Position numbers and translations under genes: made by a program. Source: Paenisporosarcina sp. FSL H8-0542 (lineage in GTDB: Bacteria > Bacillota > Bacilli > Bacillales_A > Planococcaceae). From it: 64,000 bases of DNA. How positions within the stretch are numbered: the stretch's first letter is position 1; each line of letters opens with the position of its first letter. Under the pieces are notes generated by a model. That model had not been told where the DNA came from and searched no databases. It saw nothing but the letters and a program-made list of their open reading frames with translations. Where the stretch lies: the NCBI RefSeq assembly GCF_038632915.1, contig NZ_CP152050.1, positions 2,325,001 through 2,389,000 of the forward strand. The letters run 5' to 3'. Positions 17,151 to 24,997 of the stretch are shown one piece after another.

Positions 17151-18596
17151 CGTCGATAATATTAGCAGAACGGTTTGTTCGTCTGAAAAAGGGATAACTT
17201 GATCGCCAATATGTTGAGTGGACTCATGACCCTTCCCTGCTATACAGAGTAAATCTCCAGGTTTGCAATACCGAAGCGCTTGTTGAATCGCAGCTGCTCG
17301 ATCGACTTCGATATGGATCTTGGAAGTCTCCGGCAAATTTCCAACGATTTGCTGGCAGATTTTCAGAGGATCCTCTAATCGGGGGTTATCTGATGTCACC
17401 CACATGCTATGTGAGTAAAATGCTGCAATCTCTCCCATAGCACTTCGCTTCGCTTGGTCGCGATTTCCTCCGCATCCGAATACAACAAGTAATCGTCCTT
17501 CAGTAATTCTTGATGCTGAAGAAAGTAGATGTTGCAGAGCTTCTGGTGTATGCGCATAATCTATGACTACTTGAAAAGGTTTTTTTAAGATGAATTGAAA
17601 TCTGCCAGGGGGTAAAGTAATGTTGGGGAGTAGCGGAATAATTGATGACATCGGAATATCCAATTGTCGTATAGTCGCAATTGCAGCCGCTATATTTGAG
17701 ATATTATAGAGTCCTGTAAAACCAACTTCCACGTCATAACCATCACAATCTCCTTCATCGAATATTGTCACATTCGTTGATACTGGCTTTATTTCTTTCA
17801 GCTGGATGAATTCTTCGCCAAACCAATTCAGTTCTTTCGTGCATTCTTTTCCTTTTTCCAACCAAAAAGAATCGTCTTTATTCACAACAACTTTTCGGCT
17901 TATATCCATTAATTTGCATTTTGCTTTTTTATAGGACTCAATGCCTTCATGATCTTCAAGATGATCATGTCCTAGATTTAGAAATACCCCTTGTTGGATT
18001 GAACAATGGTCCAGTCGGTGCTGTGCTAATCCCATCGATGAAGCTTCAATTATGACATGTGTAATGTTCATTTTTAACAGTCGGGCAAAGGTTTGATGGA
18101 GATGTGAAGCAGACCATGTAGTGAGTGATGGAAAATTCTCATCAACTTTTTTTCCATTTATAAAAAGTCCTAATGTACCGATTACTGCTGTTTGGTAGCC
18201 AAGCAACGTGAGCATTTGACCTATCATATGGCTTACCGTTGTTTTACCATTGGTTCCAGTCACCGCCACCACGTGCAATTGTTTTGATGGATTCCCATGA
18301 ACACGGGCACAAGCATGAGAAAGAAAGGTCCTAGTGTTTGGCACGATGCCAAACGCCACCTCTCTACACATTTTTTCATGTTCTCGATCTTCCGCAATAA
18401 TACAGACCGCCCCGTTTTCGATTGCCTCATTTATATAAGTAGCACCATTGGCATTTTTCCCTTTAATAACTACAAAGACATCACCGGCTTGAATTTCCTT
18501 GGAATTTTCTTTGACCCCACATATGATTTCATTAAAGGATCCGTGTAACCACGTACACGGCCAGTCTTTTAATAAATCGGCAATGACCAAAGTCAT
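17121..18596 (-). CDS. Second MurE, UDP-MurNAc-dipeptide ligase with meso-DAP-type motifs
   Basis: A 491-residue Mur ligase outside the dcw cluster. It has the ATP loop GTNGKTT (114-120), the carbamyl-lysine region YKKAKCKLM (222-230), GCGGNRD (374-380), DNPR (403-406) and GKGHE (454-458). DNPR and GKGHE are the residues that select meso-diaminopimelate rather than lysine. It is diverged: the usual EVSSH reads EASSM (184-188) and the usual TTP reads TTW (159-161). The ATG at 18596 follows GGAGGGG. A sigma-E-like promoter lies upstream and an ACT-less aspartokinase is divergent. I infer a spore-cortex DAP ligase; a generic MurE duplicate is the alternative. Confidence 0.85.
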   Translation of the reverse strand: MTLVIADLLKDWPCTWLHGSFNEIICGVKENSKEIQAGDVFVVIKGKNANGATYINEAIENGAVCIIAEDREHEKMCREVAFGIVPNTRTFLSHACARVHGNPSKQLHVVAVTGTNGKTTVSHMIGQMLTLLGYQTAVIGTLGLFINGKKVDENFPSLTTWSASHLHQTFARLLKMNITHVIIEASSMGLAQHRLDHCSIQQGVFLNLGHDHLEDHEGIESYKKAKCKLMDISRKVVVNKDDSFWLEKGKECTKELNWFGEEFIQLKEIKPVSTNVTIFDEGDCDGYDVEVGFTGLYNISNIAAAIATIRQLDIPMSSIIPLLPNITLPPGRFQFILKKPFQVVIDYAHTPEALQHLLSSASRITEGRLLVVFGCGGNRDQAKRSAMGEIAAFYSHSMWVTSDNPRLEDPLKICQQIVGNLPETSKIHIEVDRAAAIQQALRYCKPGDLLCIAGKGHESTQHIGDQVIPFSDEQTVLLILSTLPMAGNHEK

Positions 18597-18653
18597 TGTA
18601 CCCCTCCTACACAAAATGAAATTGACCGAATACATTACAGTCAAGGTACGTTC

Positions 18654-18682
18654 ATCGTATGTAAGCATGCGGGAAAATGTCA
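18654..18682 (-). promoter_or_regulatory. Possible sigma-E promoter of the second MurE gene
   Basis: On the minus strand TGACATT and CATACGAT are 14 bp apart. Against sigma-E consensus (KMATATT, CATACAMT) this is 5 of 7 and 7 of 8, with correct spacing. It lies 58 bp upstream of the start codon. The remaining 110-bp divergent gap shows no lysine riboswitch or other leader structure. Confidence 0.4.
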
Positions 18683-18708
18683 CTCATGATTAATAAGGAG
18701 CGGGTTTG

Positions 18709-19452
18709 ATGATTGTGCAAAAATTCGGAGGCATAGCGGTGAGAGATGCAGCATCGCGGGCAGTATGTATTCAACATATTAAAGAAGGTTTAGCCAAATA
18801 TAAATCGGTTCTGGTGGTTGTTTCAGCAATGGGGCGTCATGGGGATCCTTATTCCACCGATACACTGATTCGAATAACGGACGCATTTCAAATTGCACCA
18901 GAATCAAAAGATGTTGCCGCTATTTGCGGAGAGCTCCTGGCCTCTTCCGTTCTATCAGCAGAATGTTTAAAGCAACAGATTCCGTGTCAATTAGCGTATG
19001 GCATACAGGCTGGTATCTACACGGATGACCATTTTGGAGATGCTTCAATTATTAAAACATCTAAAAAAGTCATTAAAGAATTGCTCCAGCATGTACCATG
19101 TGTAATTGTACCAGGGTTTCAAGGAATTACGACAGATCATCGCTTTACGACACTTGGACGCGGTGGCAGTGATTTAACTGCAATCGTGATGGCCAATTTA
19201 TTCGATGCCGAGGCGGTTGAATTTTATAAAGATGTACCAGGTGTCATGTCCGGTGATCCAAAAAACTCGGAAAATGTATATAAATTACCGAAAGTTTCGT
19301 ATGAAAAGCTTCAGCAGCTTTGTGAAACTGAGACACACCCACTGATACAAAAAAAAGCAGTGGACATGGCGGCTAAGCACCAAATTCCACTGCATATTCG
19401 TCCTTTCGGTTCTTCAGAAGAAGGAACATGGATAAACTCCGCTGCTCATTGA
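18709..19452 (+). CDS. Aspartokinase catalytic domain without ACT domains
   Basis: A 247-residue protein matching only the amino-acid-kinase domain of aspartokinase, closest by eye to DapG of B. subtilis. KFGG (5-8), VSAMGRHGDPYSTD (38-51), CGE (73-75) and GRGGSD (150-155) are kept. It ends where the two regulatory ACT domains would begin, with a clean stop rather than a frameshift. It should make aspartyl phosphate for the DAP/lysine branch free of feedback control. ATG at 18709 follows AAGGAG. Its 3' end overlaps that of ylbC by 7 bp. It is divergent from the second MurE. Confidence 0.85.
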   Translation: MIVQKFGGIAVRDAASRAVCIQHIKEGLAKYKSVLVVVSAMGRHGDPYSTDTLIRITDAFQIAPESKDVAAICGELLASSVLSAECLKQQIPCQLAYGIQAGIYTDDHFGDASIIKTSKKVIKELLQHVPCVIVPGFQGITTDHRFTTLGRGGSDLTAIVMANLFDAEAVEFYKDVPGVMSGDPKNSENVYKLPKVSYEKLQQLCETETHPLIQKKAVDMAAKHQIPLHIRPFGSSEEGTWINSAAH

Positions 19453-20522
19453 CCTTTTCTGACATTCATCTCGCGTTTTACAAAGTTTTGCGTATAATAT
19501 TTGCCAAATGTTCCTACGCCCAGGTGGGTAAAATCTTCTTTTAGCAAAACTTCTCTATGATCTGAAGAATTTAACCAACCATTTACAACTTCTGCTGAAT
19601 CATAATAATTCGCTGCAAGGTTTTCAGCTGCACTGTCATAAACAATAAGCGACTCTTCCAAACGGTTTTCCAAATCCCCAAAATCCGGTGACTCATGAGA
19701 AAAATAATTTTGCATCGCCATATCTTCACTATGTTTGCTTGCAACAAGTCCAAGAGCATCATCTTCAATAACTGTATTTACGGAATGACGTGAACGATAC
19801 ACGTTCGTCAATTCAAATAATTGGCGTTCATTTGATGCATCAATAGATTTTTGCAATGTCGTTGAAGGTACTTTAGGTGCTAAGTAGTCACCTTTGTAAG
19901 TCATTTCATAAGGCTGATGGAGAACAAGTGTCTTTGGATCAGTAAAACGAATGGCTTCCACTTCTTGGTCTTCTTCATCCATATAAATTTGGGCAAAAAG
20001 CCCATCGAATTTAATTAATAATCGGTTCGTCATATCTTGGTCGTTGATGGTGAATGTATAAACATTCGAATCGATTTGCACGGTAATTTCCGACTCGATT
20101 ATAGTAAAGCGGTATAAATCATCAATGGATTGCCCAACTTGATAGGGTGAGGCATCAAGGCTTTCTCCTGCAATATATATTTGAGTTATGGTGTCCCCGT
20201 TAACGCCTACCATCATATAAGAATCGAGTGACCTATTGTACACCCACCATTCATATCCGTAAGCTGAAGGCTCGATTCGGTTAGGTTCCCCAAATGATTC
20301 CACCACTTTTTTAGTATGTTGTCCAATAAGCGTAGATAGTCCTTTTTCTGGTCTTGGGACTGATTCTTCCCCAGATGGGGGTAATAAGTTTTCCTGTGGC
20401 AAAGCTTGCCCTGTTGGACCGGGCGCTTCCAATAAATCATTTTCTTGAACAGTTTGGTCGGAATAAAAAATGACAGTCATGATAATAGCTAATAAAATTA
20501 AGATTCTAACCAATACTTTCAA
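19446..20522 (-). CDS. ylbC: YlbC, CAP/SCP-domain protein with CAP-associated domain
   Basis: A 358-residue secreted or anchored protein. A hydrophobic N-terminal segment (about 5-20) is followed by a low-complexity linker, a CAP-associated domain (about 62-200) and a C-terminal CAP/SCP domain (about 235-350). The latter shows ELTNVYRSRHS, KHSEDMAMQNYFSH and AENLAANY. Function in Bacillus is unknown; CAP domains often bind lipids or peptidoglycan surfaces. Right edge of the accessory block. Starts after GAGGAGTTGTCTT. Confidence 0.88.
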   Translation of the reverse strand: MKVLVRILILLAIIMTVIFYSDQTVQENDLLEAPGPTGQALPQENLLPPSGEESVPRPEKGLSTLIGQHTKKVVESFGEPNRIEPSAYGYEWWVYNRSLDSYMMVGVNGDTITQIYIAGESLDASPYQVGQSIDDLYRFTIIESEITVQIDSNVYTFTINDQDMTNRLLIKFDGLFAQIYMDEEDQEVEAIRFTDPKTLVLHQPYEMTYKGDYLAPKVPSTTLQKSIDASNERQLFELTNVYRSRHSVNTVIEDDALGLVASKHSEDMAMQNYFSHESPDFGDLENRLEESLIVYDSAAENLAANYYDSAEVVNGWLNSSDHREVLLKEDFTHLGVGTFGKYYTQNFVKREMNVRKGQ

Positions 20523-20673
20523 TAAGACAACTCCTCATAAGGAAAATGATGAGTCTATTATATCAGTGTAAAGCGTATTGACACAATGTTGTCATTGCAA
20601 CAGATGCAAAATTGCACTATTATAAAATGGAACGCGTTACTTAGGGTAAAGCATGTATAAGGAGGACGATTTT

Positions 20674-21039
20674 ATGTATTTTGAAAACACAGGTATTGAA
20701 AATACAGCAGCTGATTTACAATTATTAGATGATATTATGTTAAACCACGGTCTTGTACGTGAAGGTCAATGGGATTACGAACGTGTTACTTATGACAAAA
20801 AATACGAAATTAAAGAAGGCACATTCTATTTACGTATTTTCGGCTTCACAAAAGATGGCGATGTTGGCGCTCACGATGCAATCATTACCTTGATGAAACC
20901 AGTTGTAGGTAAACATTATTTCCCTCATGGTGTTGAATATGGAGACCAAGAAGTCTTCCCGGCACATTTGGTTAAATCATGTCAGCAAACATTGGCTGCT
21001 GTTAAAGCAGATATCAATGCATTTGAAATTCGTGCATAA
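20674..21039 (+). CDS. YugN-like family protein
   Basis: A 121-residue soluble protein matching the YugN-like family (MYFENTGIENTAADLQ, then GAHDAIITLMKPVVGKHYFP around 73-92). No activity is known. GGAGG precedes the ATG at 20674; an upstream in-frame ATG has no site. The 150-bp gap before it contains the dyad TGACA-N6-TGTCA, of unknown meaning. A strong terminator follows directly. Confidence 0.78.
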   Translation: MYFENTGIENTAADLQLLDDIMLNHGLVREGQWDYERVTYDKKYEIKEGTFYLRIFGFTKDGDVGAHDAIITLMKPVVGKHYFPHGVEYGDQEVFPAHLVKSCQQTLAAVKADINAFEIRA

Positions 21040-21040
21040 T

Positions 21041-21077
21041 GGAAACGCCGAGGAATAATATTCCTTCGGCGTTTTTT
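21041..21077 (+). terminator. Terminator of the yugN-like gene
   Basis: Stem AACGCCGAGGAAT / ATTCCTTCGGCGTT with a T-tract, starting two bases after the stop codon. Confidence 0.92.
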
Positions 21078-21143
21078 CTATTGCTTTTCAAAAGTGACAA
21101 TGTTGTCTATACTTATACAATATGGAAAAATGAGGTGATGCTG

Positions 21144-22202
21144 ATGCCAAAGTGGATTACCAAGAAATTTTTAATACTAGCTTTATTGATTGTATTGCTC
21201 ATCCTTTTTTTAACCTTTGTACTCCCTCTCGCAGTTCCAATTCTTCTAGCTTTAATTACTGCTTTTTTCCTTGAACCGATTGTTAAATGGTGTAAAGAAA
21301 AGTTTAAATGGAATCGAAAGACTGCCGTTATTACCGTTTTTATATTATTTTTATTACTCATTACCGCTACCTTATATTTCACTATCACCCAATTAGTTGG
21401 TCAGATTATTCAATTGACTAAAATTGCACCCGATTATTTTAATACACTGTCATTATCATGGATGAATGTCCAAAGCAAATTATTCAGTTTTACGCAAGGC
21501 ATGCCCATTGAAGTGGTAACTTCGATTAAAAATGAGTTAGATGAGTTTTTAAACACTATGCAAAAAGCCATTTTGGGGATTGTAAGCTACAATAGTATCA
21601 GCAAACTGCTGACAGGCATACCAAATTTTTTAGTCAGTTTTATCGTTTACATTATCACGTTATTCCTGTTTATGTTGGACTTAACAGAACTGAAGAAAAT
21701 GGTATTTCGTCATCTGACGCCTGCAACTGCTGAAAAAGTTCGTTTTATGACTTCCCGATTAAATTCTGTCATTTTTGGTTTTTTGAAAGCCCAATTGCTT
21801 GCCAGTTTATTTATTTTAGTAGGAAGCTTTATTGGATTATTATTCATTGCCCCAAAATATGCAATTATAATGTCTATAGTTATTTGGATCATCGATATTA
21901 TTCCTATACTTGGTTCGATTGCCATTGTCGGACCATGGTCATTGTACCAATTTCTCATTGGGGACATTGCCATGGGAACAAAGCTTGCCATTCTGGCGTT
22001 AGTGTTGCTGGTCATTCGCCGTGCTGTAGAACCCAAATTAATGGGCTCTCAGATTGGTTTATCACCTCTTGCCACATTAATTGCCATGTTTATCGGATTA
22101 CAAATTTTCGGTTTCCTCGGATTAATCATCGGTCCATTTGTCGTCATCATTTTCACTACAGCAAAAGAAGCCGGTATTATCAAAACCAATTTCAAACTAT
22201 AA
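21144..22202 (+). CDS. AI-2E family (PerM/YtvI-like) membrane transporter
   Basis: A 352-residue polytopic protein with about eight helices: two at the N-terminus, a soluble loop (about 90-160) and a helical C-terminal half ending LIIGPFVVIIFTTAKEA. This is the UPF0118/AI-2E exporter fold. Members export small molecules or ions; YtvI is a sporulation member. The substrate here is unknown. The ATG at 21144 follows GAGGTG with good spacing; longer N-termini would run into the yugN terminator. Confidence 0.82.
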   Translation: MPKWITKKFLILALLIVLLILFLTFVLPLAVPILLALITAFFLEPIVKWCKEKFKWNRKTAVITVFILFLLLITATLYFTITQLVGQIIQLTKIAPDYFNTLSLSWMNVQSKLFSFTQGMPIEVVTSIKNELDEFLNTMQKAILGIVSYNSISKLLTGIPNFLVSFIVYIITLFLFMLDLTELKKMVFRHLTPATAEKVRFMTSRLNSVIFGFLKAQLLASLFILVGSFIGLLFIAPKYAIIMSIVIWIIDIIPILGSIAIVGPWSLYQFLIGDIAMGTKLAILALVLLVIRRAVEPKLMGSQIGLSPLATLIAMFIGLQIFGFLGLIIGPFVVIIFTTAKEAGIIKTNFKL

Positions 22203-22247
22203 AAAATGCCAATTACCTCAATAACAAGGTGATTGGCATTTTTTATT
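22201..22247. terminator. Bidirectional terminator after the AI-2E gene
   Basis: A 12-bp stem (AATGCCAATTACCT / AGGTGATTGGCATT) flanked by A- and T-tracts, between convergent transporter and ctaM genes. Confidence 0.9.
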
Positions 22248-22320
22248 ATCTTTGATTTTGATAAAAATTAGAGGGAATCGCTCCCTTTATATTAAAGACA
22301 TTGTTTAACTGGGTCTTTAA

Positions 22321-22782
22321 TTAAAATCCTAATATCGCTTTAAAAACAGAAGTGGTTTCTCCACCTTCATAGATGATATAAAGCAATAAGTAGACCATTA
22401 CGCCTGTAATGGCAGTGAAAAACCAAATGATACTTGTAATTGGACCTAGTTTACGGTGTCTTTTCAAATTGTCTTTATAGCCAGACCAAATGGTAAAGAG
22501 ACCAAATACCGCACCTGTCGTAGCCAATATAATATGAAAGACTAAAAAAGTAGTATAAAAGATTTTATATTCATCGGGTCCGCCAAAAGCTGTGTTTCCG
22601 ATAAACAACGTTCGTGAAACATAAATAATAAAGAATGTCAGTGCTGCAATTGCAGCAGCAAACATGGTTTTCTTATGTGCTTCAATTTTTCTTTGTTTAA
22701 TTAAAGCCCAACCAATCGCAACAAGGACGGCGCTTAACGCAATAAAAAACGTACTGATAGTCGGCAATACAAGTGGATTCAT
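22321..22782 (-). CDS. ctaM: CtaM-like DUF420 membrane protein
   Basis: A 153-residue protein of five predicted helices in the DUF420 (YozB/CtaM) family. In Staphylococcus aureus CtaM is needed to mature the aa3 oxidase. Its place right after ctaG, in the caa3 oxidase region, supports a related assembly role. The ATG at 22782 follows TTAGGAG. Conserved histidines lie at about 36 (EAHKKT) and 84 (VFHIIL), possible metal or haem ligands. Confidence 0.82.
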   Translation of the reverse strand: MNPLVLPTISTFFIALSAVLVAIGWALIKQRKIEAHKKTMFAAAIAALTFFIIYVSRTLFIGNTAFGGPDEYKIFYTTFLVFHIILATTGAVFGLFTIWSGYKDNLKRHRKLGPITSIIWFFTAITGVMVYLLLYIIYEGGETTSVFKAILGF

Positions 22783-22821
22783 CTCTTTTTCTCCTAACAC
22801 TCACCAATTTATGAAGGTTGA

Positions 22822-23736
22822 TTATTTGTTTGCTGCATAAGCTTGTCGATCTTGTAATGCCTTTTGGGTAATCTCTTCTGCATTATCTTGTTCTGAACGA
22901 TACCATTGGAAGAACACGATAGCCAATACAACTCCATAAATGATTTCTTGAATAATTTTCATAATGACACCACCTAATTGCTGGTCTTCCATTACTGGCA
23001 TATTCGTAAACAGTTCTGGACCGGACAAAGTTAATCCGGACAATGTAGATGTAGGCACACAGAGTTCCATAGCTTTTAACCAAGCGTCACCATTTGAATA
23101 AGTCGCATACATTGGCTGACTTGCAAAGATAATCAGTGCACAGGCAGGCGTAATCAAAATGGCGCTCCCAATAATATAACCAATTTTACTTAATCCGTGT
23201 ACTTGGTGTTCACCTTTTAATTTATTCATGATTGGCCACCAAAGAAGTACGGCAGATATGAACAAAAAGAGATTGAATACAGAATGGTAAAGCTCGTTTT
23301 GTTTAATATTATCCAAAATAAGTGGGATATGATATATAGAGAACAAGCCACTGAACACGATTAAAGCCAACAAAGGTTTGGTAAGGAATCTGAAGATGGG
23401 TTTAATAAATCGATTGTTGATGATTTTATGCCATACCCATGTTGGAATTCCAACGATTAGCAATGGCGGAACTAACATTAACAATAAAGCCATTTGCGTC
23501 ATGTGCATCGAAAATAAAATATGACTCATTAAATCGATAGGTGATCCTTTCACTGCGTAAAGCAAAAGCATGGCACTGACAAAAGCTGTAATTTCTTTTT
23601 TAGTTACAGGTTGAGTCTCTTCAAACCAATGCTGTTTTTTTGAAGTTATATAAAAATAAAGCCCTATAACTACTAGCGTCAATAATAGGAAAAACGGACT
23701 CCATAACGCTTGAAATCCAAATATACTTAAAGGCAT
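22822..23736 (-). CDS. ctaG: CtaG, cytochrome c oxidase assembly factor (caa3_CtaG)
   Basis: A 304-residue protein with about seven membrane helices, of the caa3_CtaG family needed to form active caa3 oxidase in B. subtilis, probably through copper delivery. A histidine- and methionine-rich segment (SHILFSMHMTQMALLL, about 71-86) fits a metal role. It is separated from ctaF by a terminator and has its own promoter, so it forms a ctaG-ctaM unit. Confidence 0.92.
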   Translation of the reverse strand: MPLSIFGFQALWSPFFLLLTLVVIGLYFYITSKKQHWFEETQPVTKKEITAFVSAMLLLYAVKGSPIDLMSHILFSMHMTQMALLLMLVPPLLIVGIPTWVWHKIINNRFIKPIFRFLTKPLLALIVFSGLFSIYHIPLILDNIKQNELYHSVFNLFLFISAVLLWWPIMNKLKGEHQVHGLSKIGYIIGSAILITPACALIIFASQPMYATYSNGDAWLKAMELCVPTSTLSGLTLSGPELFTNMPVMEDQQLGGVIMKIIQEIIYGVVLAIVFFQWYRSEQDNAEEITQKALQDRQAYAANK

Positions 23737-23768
23737 CGTTACTCGCTCCTTTTTTCTTCAGTACCCCC

Positions 23769-23797
23769 ATTATAAATCCCATCTGCCATAACATCAA
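23769..23797 (-). promoter_or_regulatory. Sigma-A promoter of ctaG
   Basis: TTGATG and TATAAT with a 17-bp spacer on the minus strand, 32 bp upstream of ctaG. About 145 bp further upstream TGTAAACGCTCTGA (23942-23955) matches the cre consensus at 13 of 14 positions and could add catabolite control. Confidence 0.6.
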
Positions 23798-23982
23798 TGA
23801 ACGAACTATGAACAATGCGATTAAATAGACTGAAATAGAGTAGAATTCGGTTCACTTCGAAATCTATCTTCGTATTTCTACTTAAAAATAGGCTTAAATA
23901 AATTTTGATTTTGTAAAACAATTACATGGCTTTTCTAAAGTTTGTAAACGCTCTGATTAGAATCTCCGACAAAAAATTGCCA

Positions 23983-24027
23983 TAAAAAAAAGCAAGCAAG
24001 GAAAAACAAAACTTTCCTTGCTCGCTT
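23983..24027 (-). terminator. Terminator of the ctaCDEF operon
   Basis: A 13-bp stem (GCGAGCAAGGAAA / TTTCCTTGCTTGC) with eight T on the minus strand, just after ctaF. Confidence 0.92.
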
Positions 24028-24033
24028 CGATCG

Positions 24034-24369
24034 TTAATTCCACCAAATAATTGTAACAAATGTCAATACGGTAATGAAACCTACAATTACCCCACTGTAT
24101 AAAAACATGGATGCAGTTTCATGACCTTTATGGCTCATATGCATGAAGTAATACAATTGTAAAACAACCTGAATCGCTGCCAATAACAAAATGATTGGCG
24201 CAACTAAATTTGGAGAGAAATCAGCATAGACTGCCGTGAATGCGATCAAAGTTAAGAAAATCATAATCGCAAACGTTGTCAATTGTCCACGCATCTCATT
24301 TGCAGAACGTCGACGTTTATACTCATATTCGGTTTGAGATTTTACATGATTGTGTACATCGTGTGCCAT
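24034..24369 (-). CDS. ctaF: Cytochrome caa3 oxidase subunit IV
   Basis: A 111-residue subunit IVB with three membrane helices, the last containing the conserved YYFMHMSHKGHE region (about 73-84). It is the final gene of the ctaCDEF operon, one base after ctaE. It stabilises the catalytic subunit in the cytoplasmic membrane. Confidence 0.94.
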   Translation of the reverse strand: MAHDVHNHVKSQTEYEYKRRRSANEMRGQLTTFAIMIFLTLIAFTAVYADFSPNLVAPIILLLAAIQVVLQLYYFMHMSHKGHETASMFLYSGVIVGFITVLTFVTIIWWN

Positions 24370-24370
24370 C

Positions 24371-24997
24371 TTAACCCATCACTCCCATCAAGTATACTAC
24401 CGTGAAGATAAATACCCACACTACGTCAATAAAGTGCCAATAAAGAGAAGCTAAATAGAATTTAGGCGCGTTATAAAGATTCAAGCCACGCTTCGAATTT
24501 CGAACCATAAGAAGGGTAATCCATACTAGTCCAACCAAAACGTGAGCTCCGTGTGTTCCAACTAGTGTAAAGAAAGATGAACTGAAAGCACTTTGACCGT
24601 AAGTAAATCCTTCATGTACATAATGTGAAAACTCATAAATTTCAAAACATAGGAATGCAGCACCCAGTAATACTGTTACCATTAACCAAGCTTGCATTGC
24701 TTTGAAGTTATAGTTTTTCATGTGATACATCGCATAAACACTTGTTAAAGATGAAGTCAAAAGTAACATTGTCATGATGAATACTAAAGGTAATTCAAAC
24801 AAACCTTGTGTCGTGAATTCCATTCCACTTGGACCTTTGTTTTTCAAAGCCAAGTAAGTAGCAAACAAACTAGCGAATGTTACAGTTTCTCCACCAAGGA
24901 AAAGCCAAAATCCAACAAATTTATTTTTACCTTCCAAAGTGGAATTTTCCGGATGATCCGGCCAAGATTGTGGGGTGTACTTAGTATTTAAGTCCAT
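24371..24997 (-). CDS. ctaE: Cytochrome caa3 oxidase subunit III
   Basis: A 208-residue subunit III with five helices, the short form typical of Bacillus caa3 oxidases. Conserved stretches are FWLFLGGETVTFASLFATY (about 30-48) and THGAHVLVGLVW. Start overlaps the ctaD stop region by one base, giving tight coupling. Confidence 0.95.
   Translation of the reverse strand: MDLNTKYTPQSWPDHPENSTLEGKNKFVGFWLFLGGETVTFASLFATYLALKNKGPSGMEFTTQGLFELPLVFIMTMLLLTSSLTSVYAMYHMKNYNFKAMQAWLMVTVLLGAAFLCFEIYEFSHYVHEGFTYGQSAFSSSFFTLVGTHGAHVLVGLVWITLLMVRNSKRGLNLYNAPKFYLASLYWHFIDVVWVFIFTVVYLMGVMG

Noticed and set aside
18684-18697. Possible sigma-G/F promoter for the aspartokinase (GCATG ... CATGATT)
   Set aside because: The spacing is 15 bp rather than the usual 17-18 and the -10 box has a mismatch; not convincing beside the better sigma-E-like match on the other strand.
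18597-18708. Lysine riboswitch or T-box in front of the aspartokinase
   Set aside because: The gap is only about 110 bp and shows none of the multi-stem structure or conserved cores these leaders need.
20579-20595. Dyad TGACA-N6-TGTCA upstream of the yugN-like gene
   Set aside because: Five-base arms are short and one arm may simply be part of a -35 hexamer; not enough to claim an operator.
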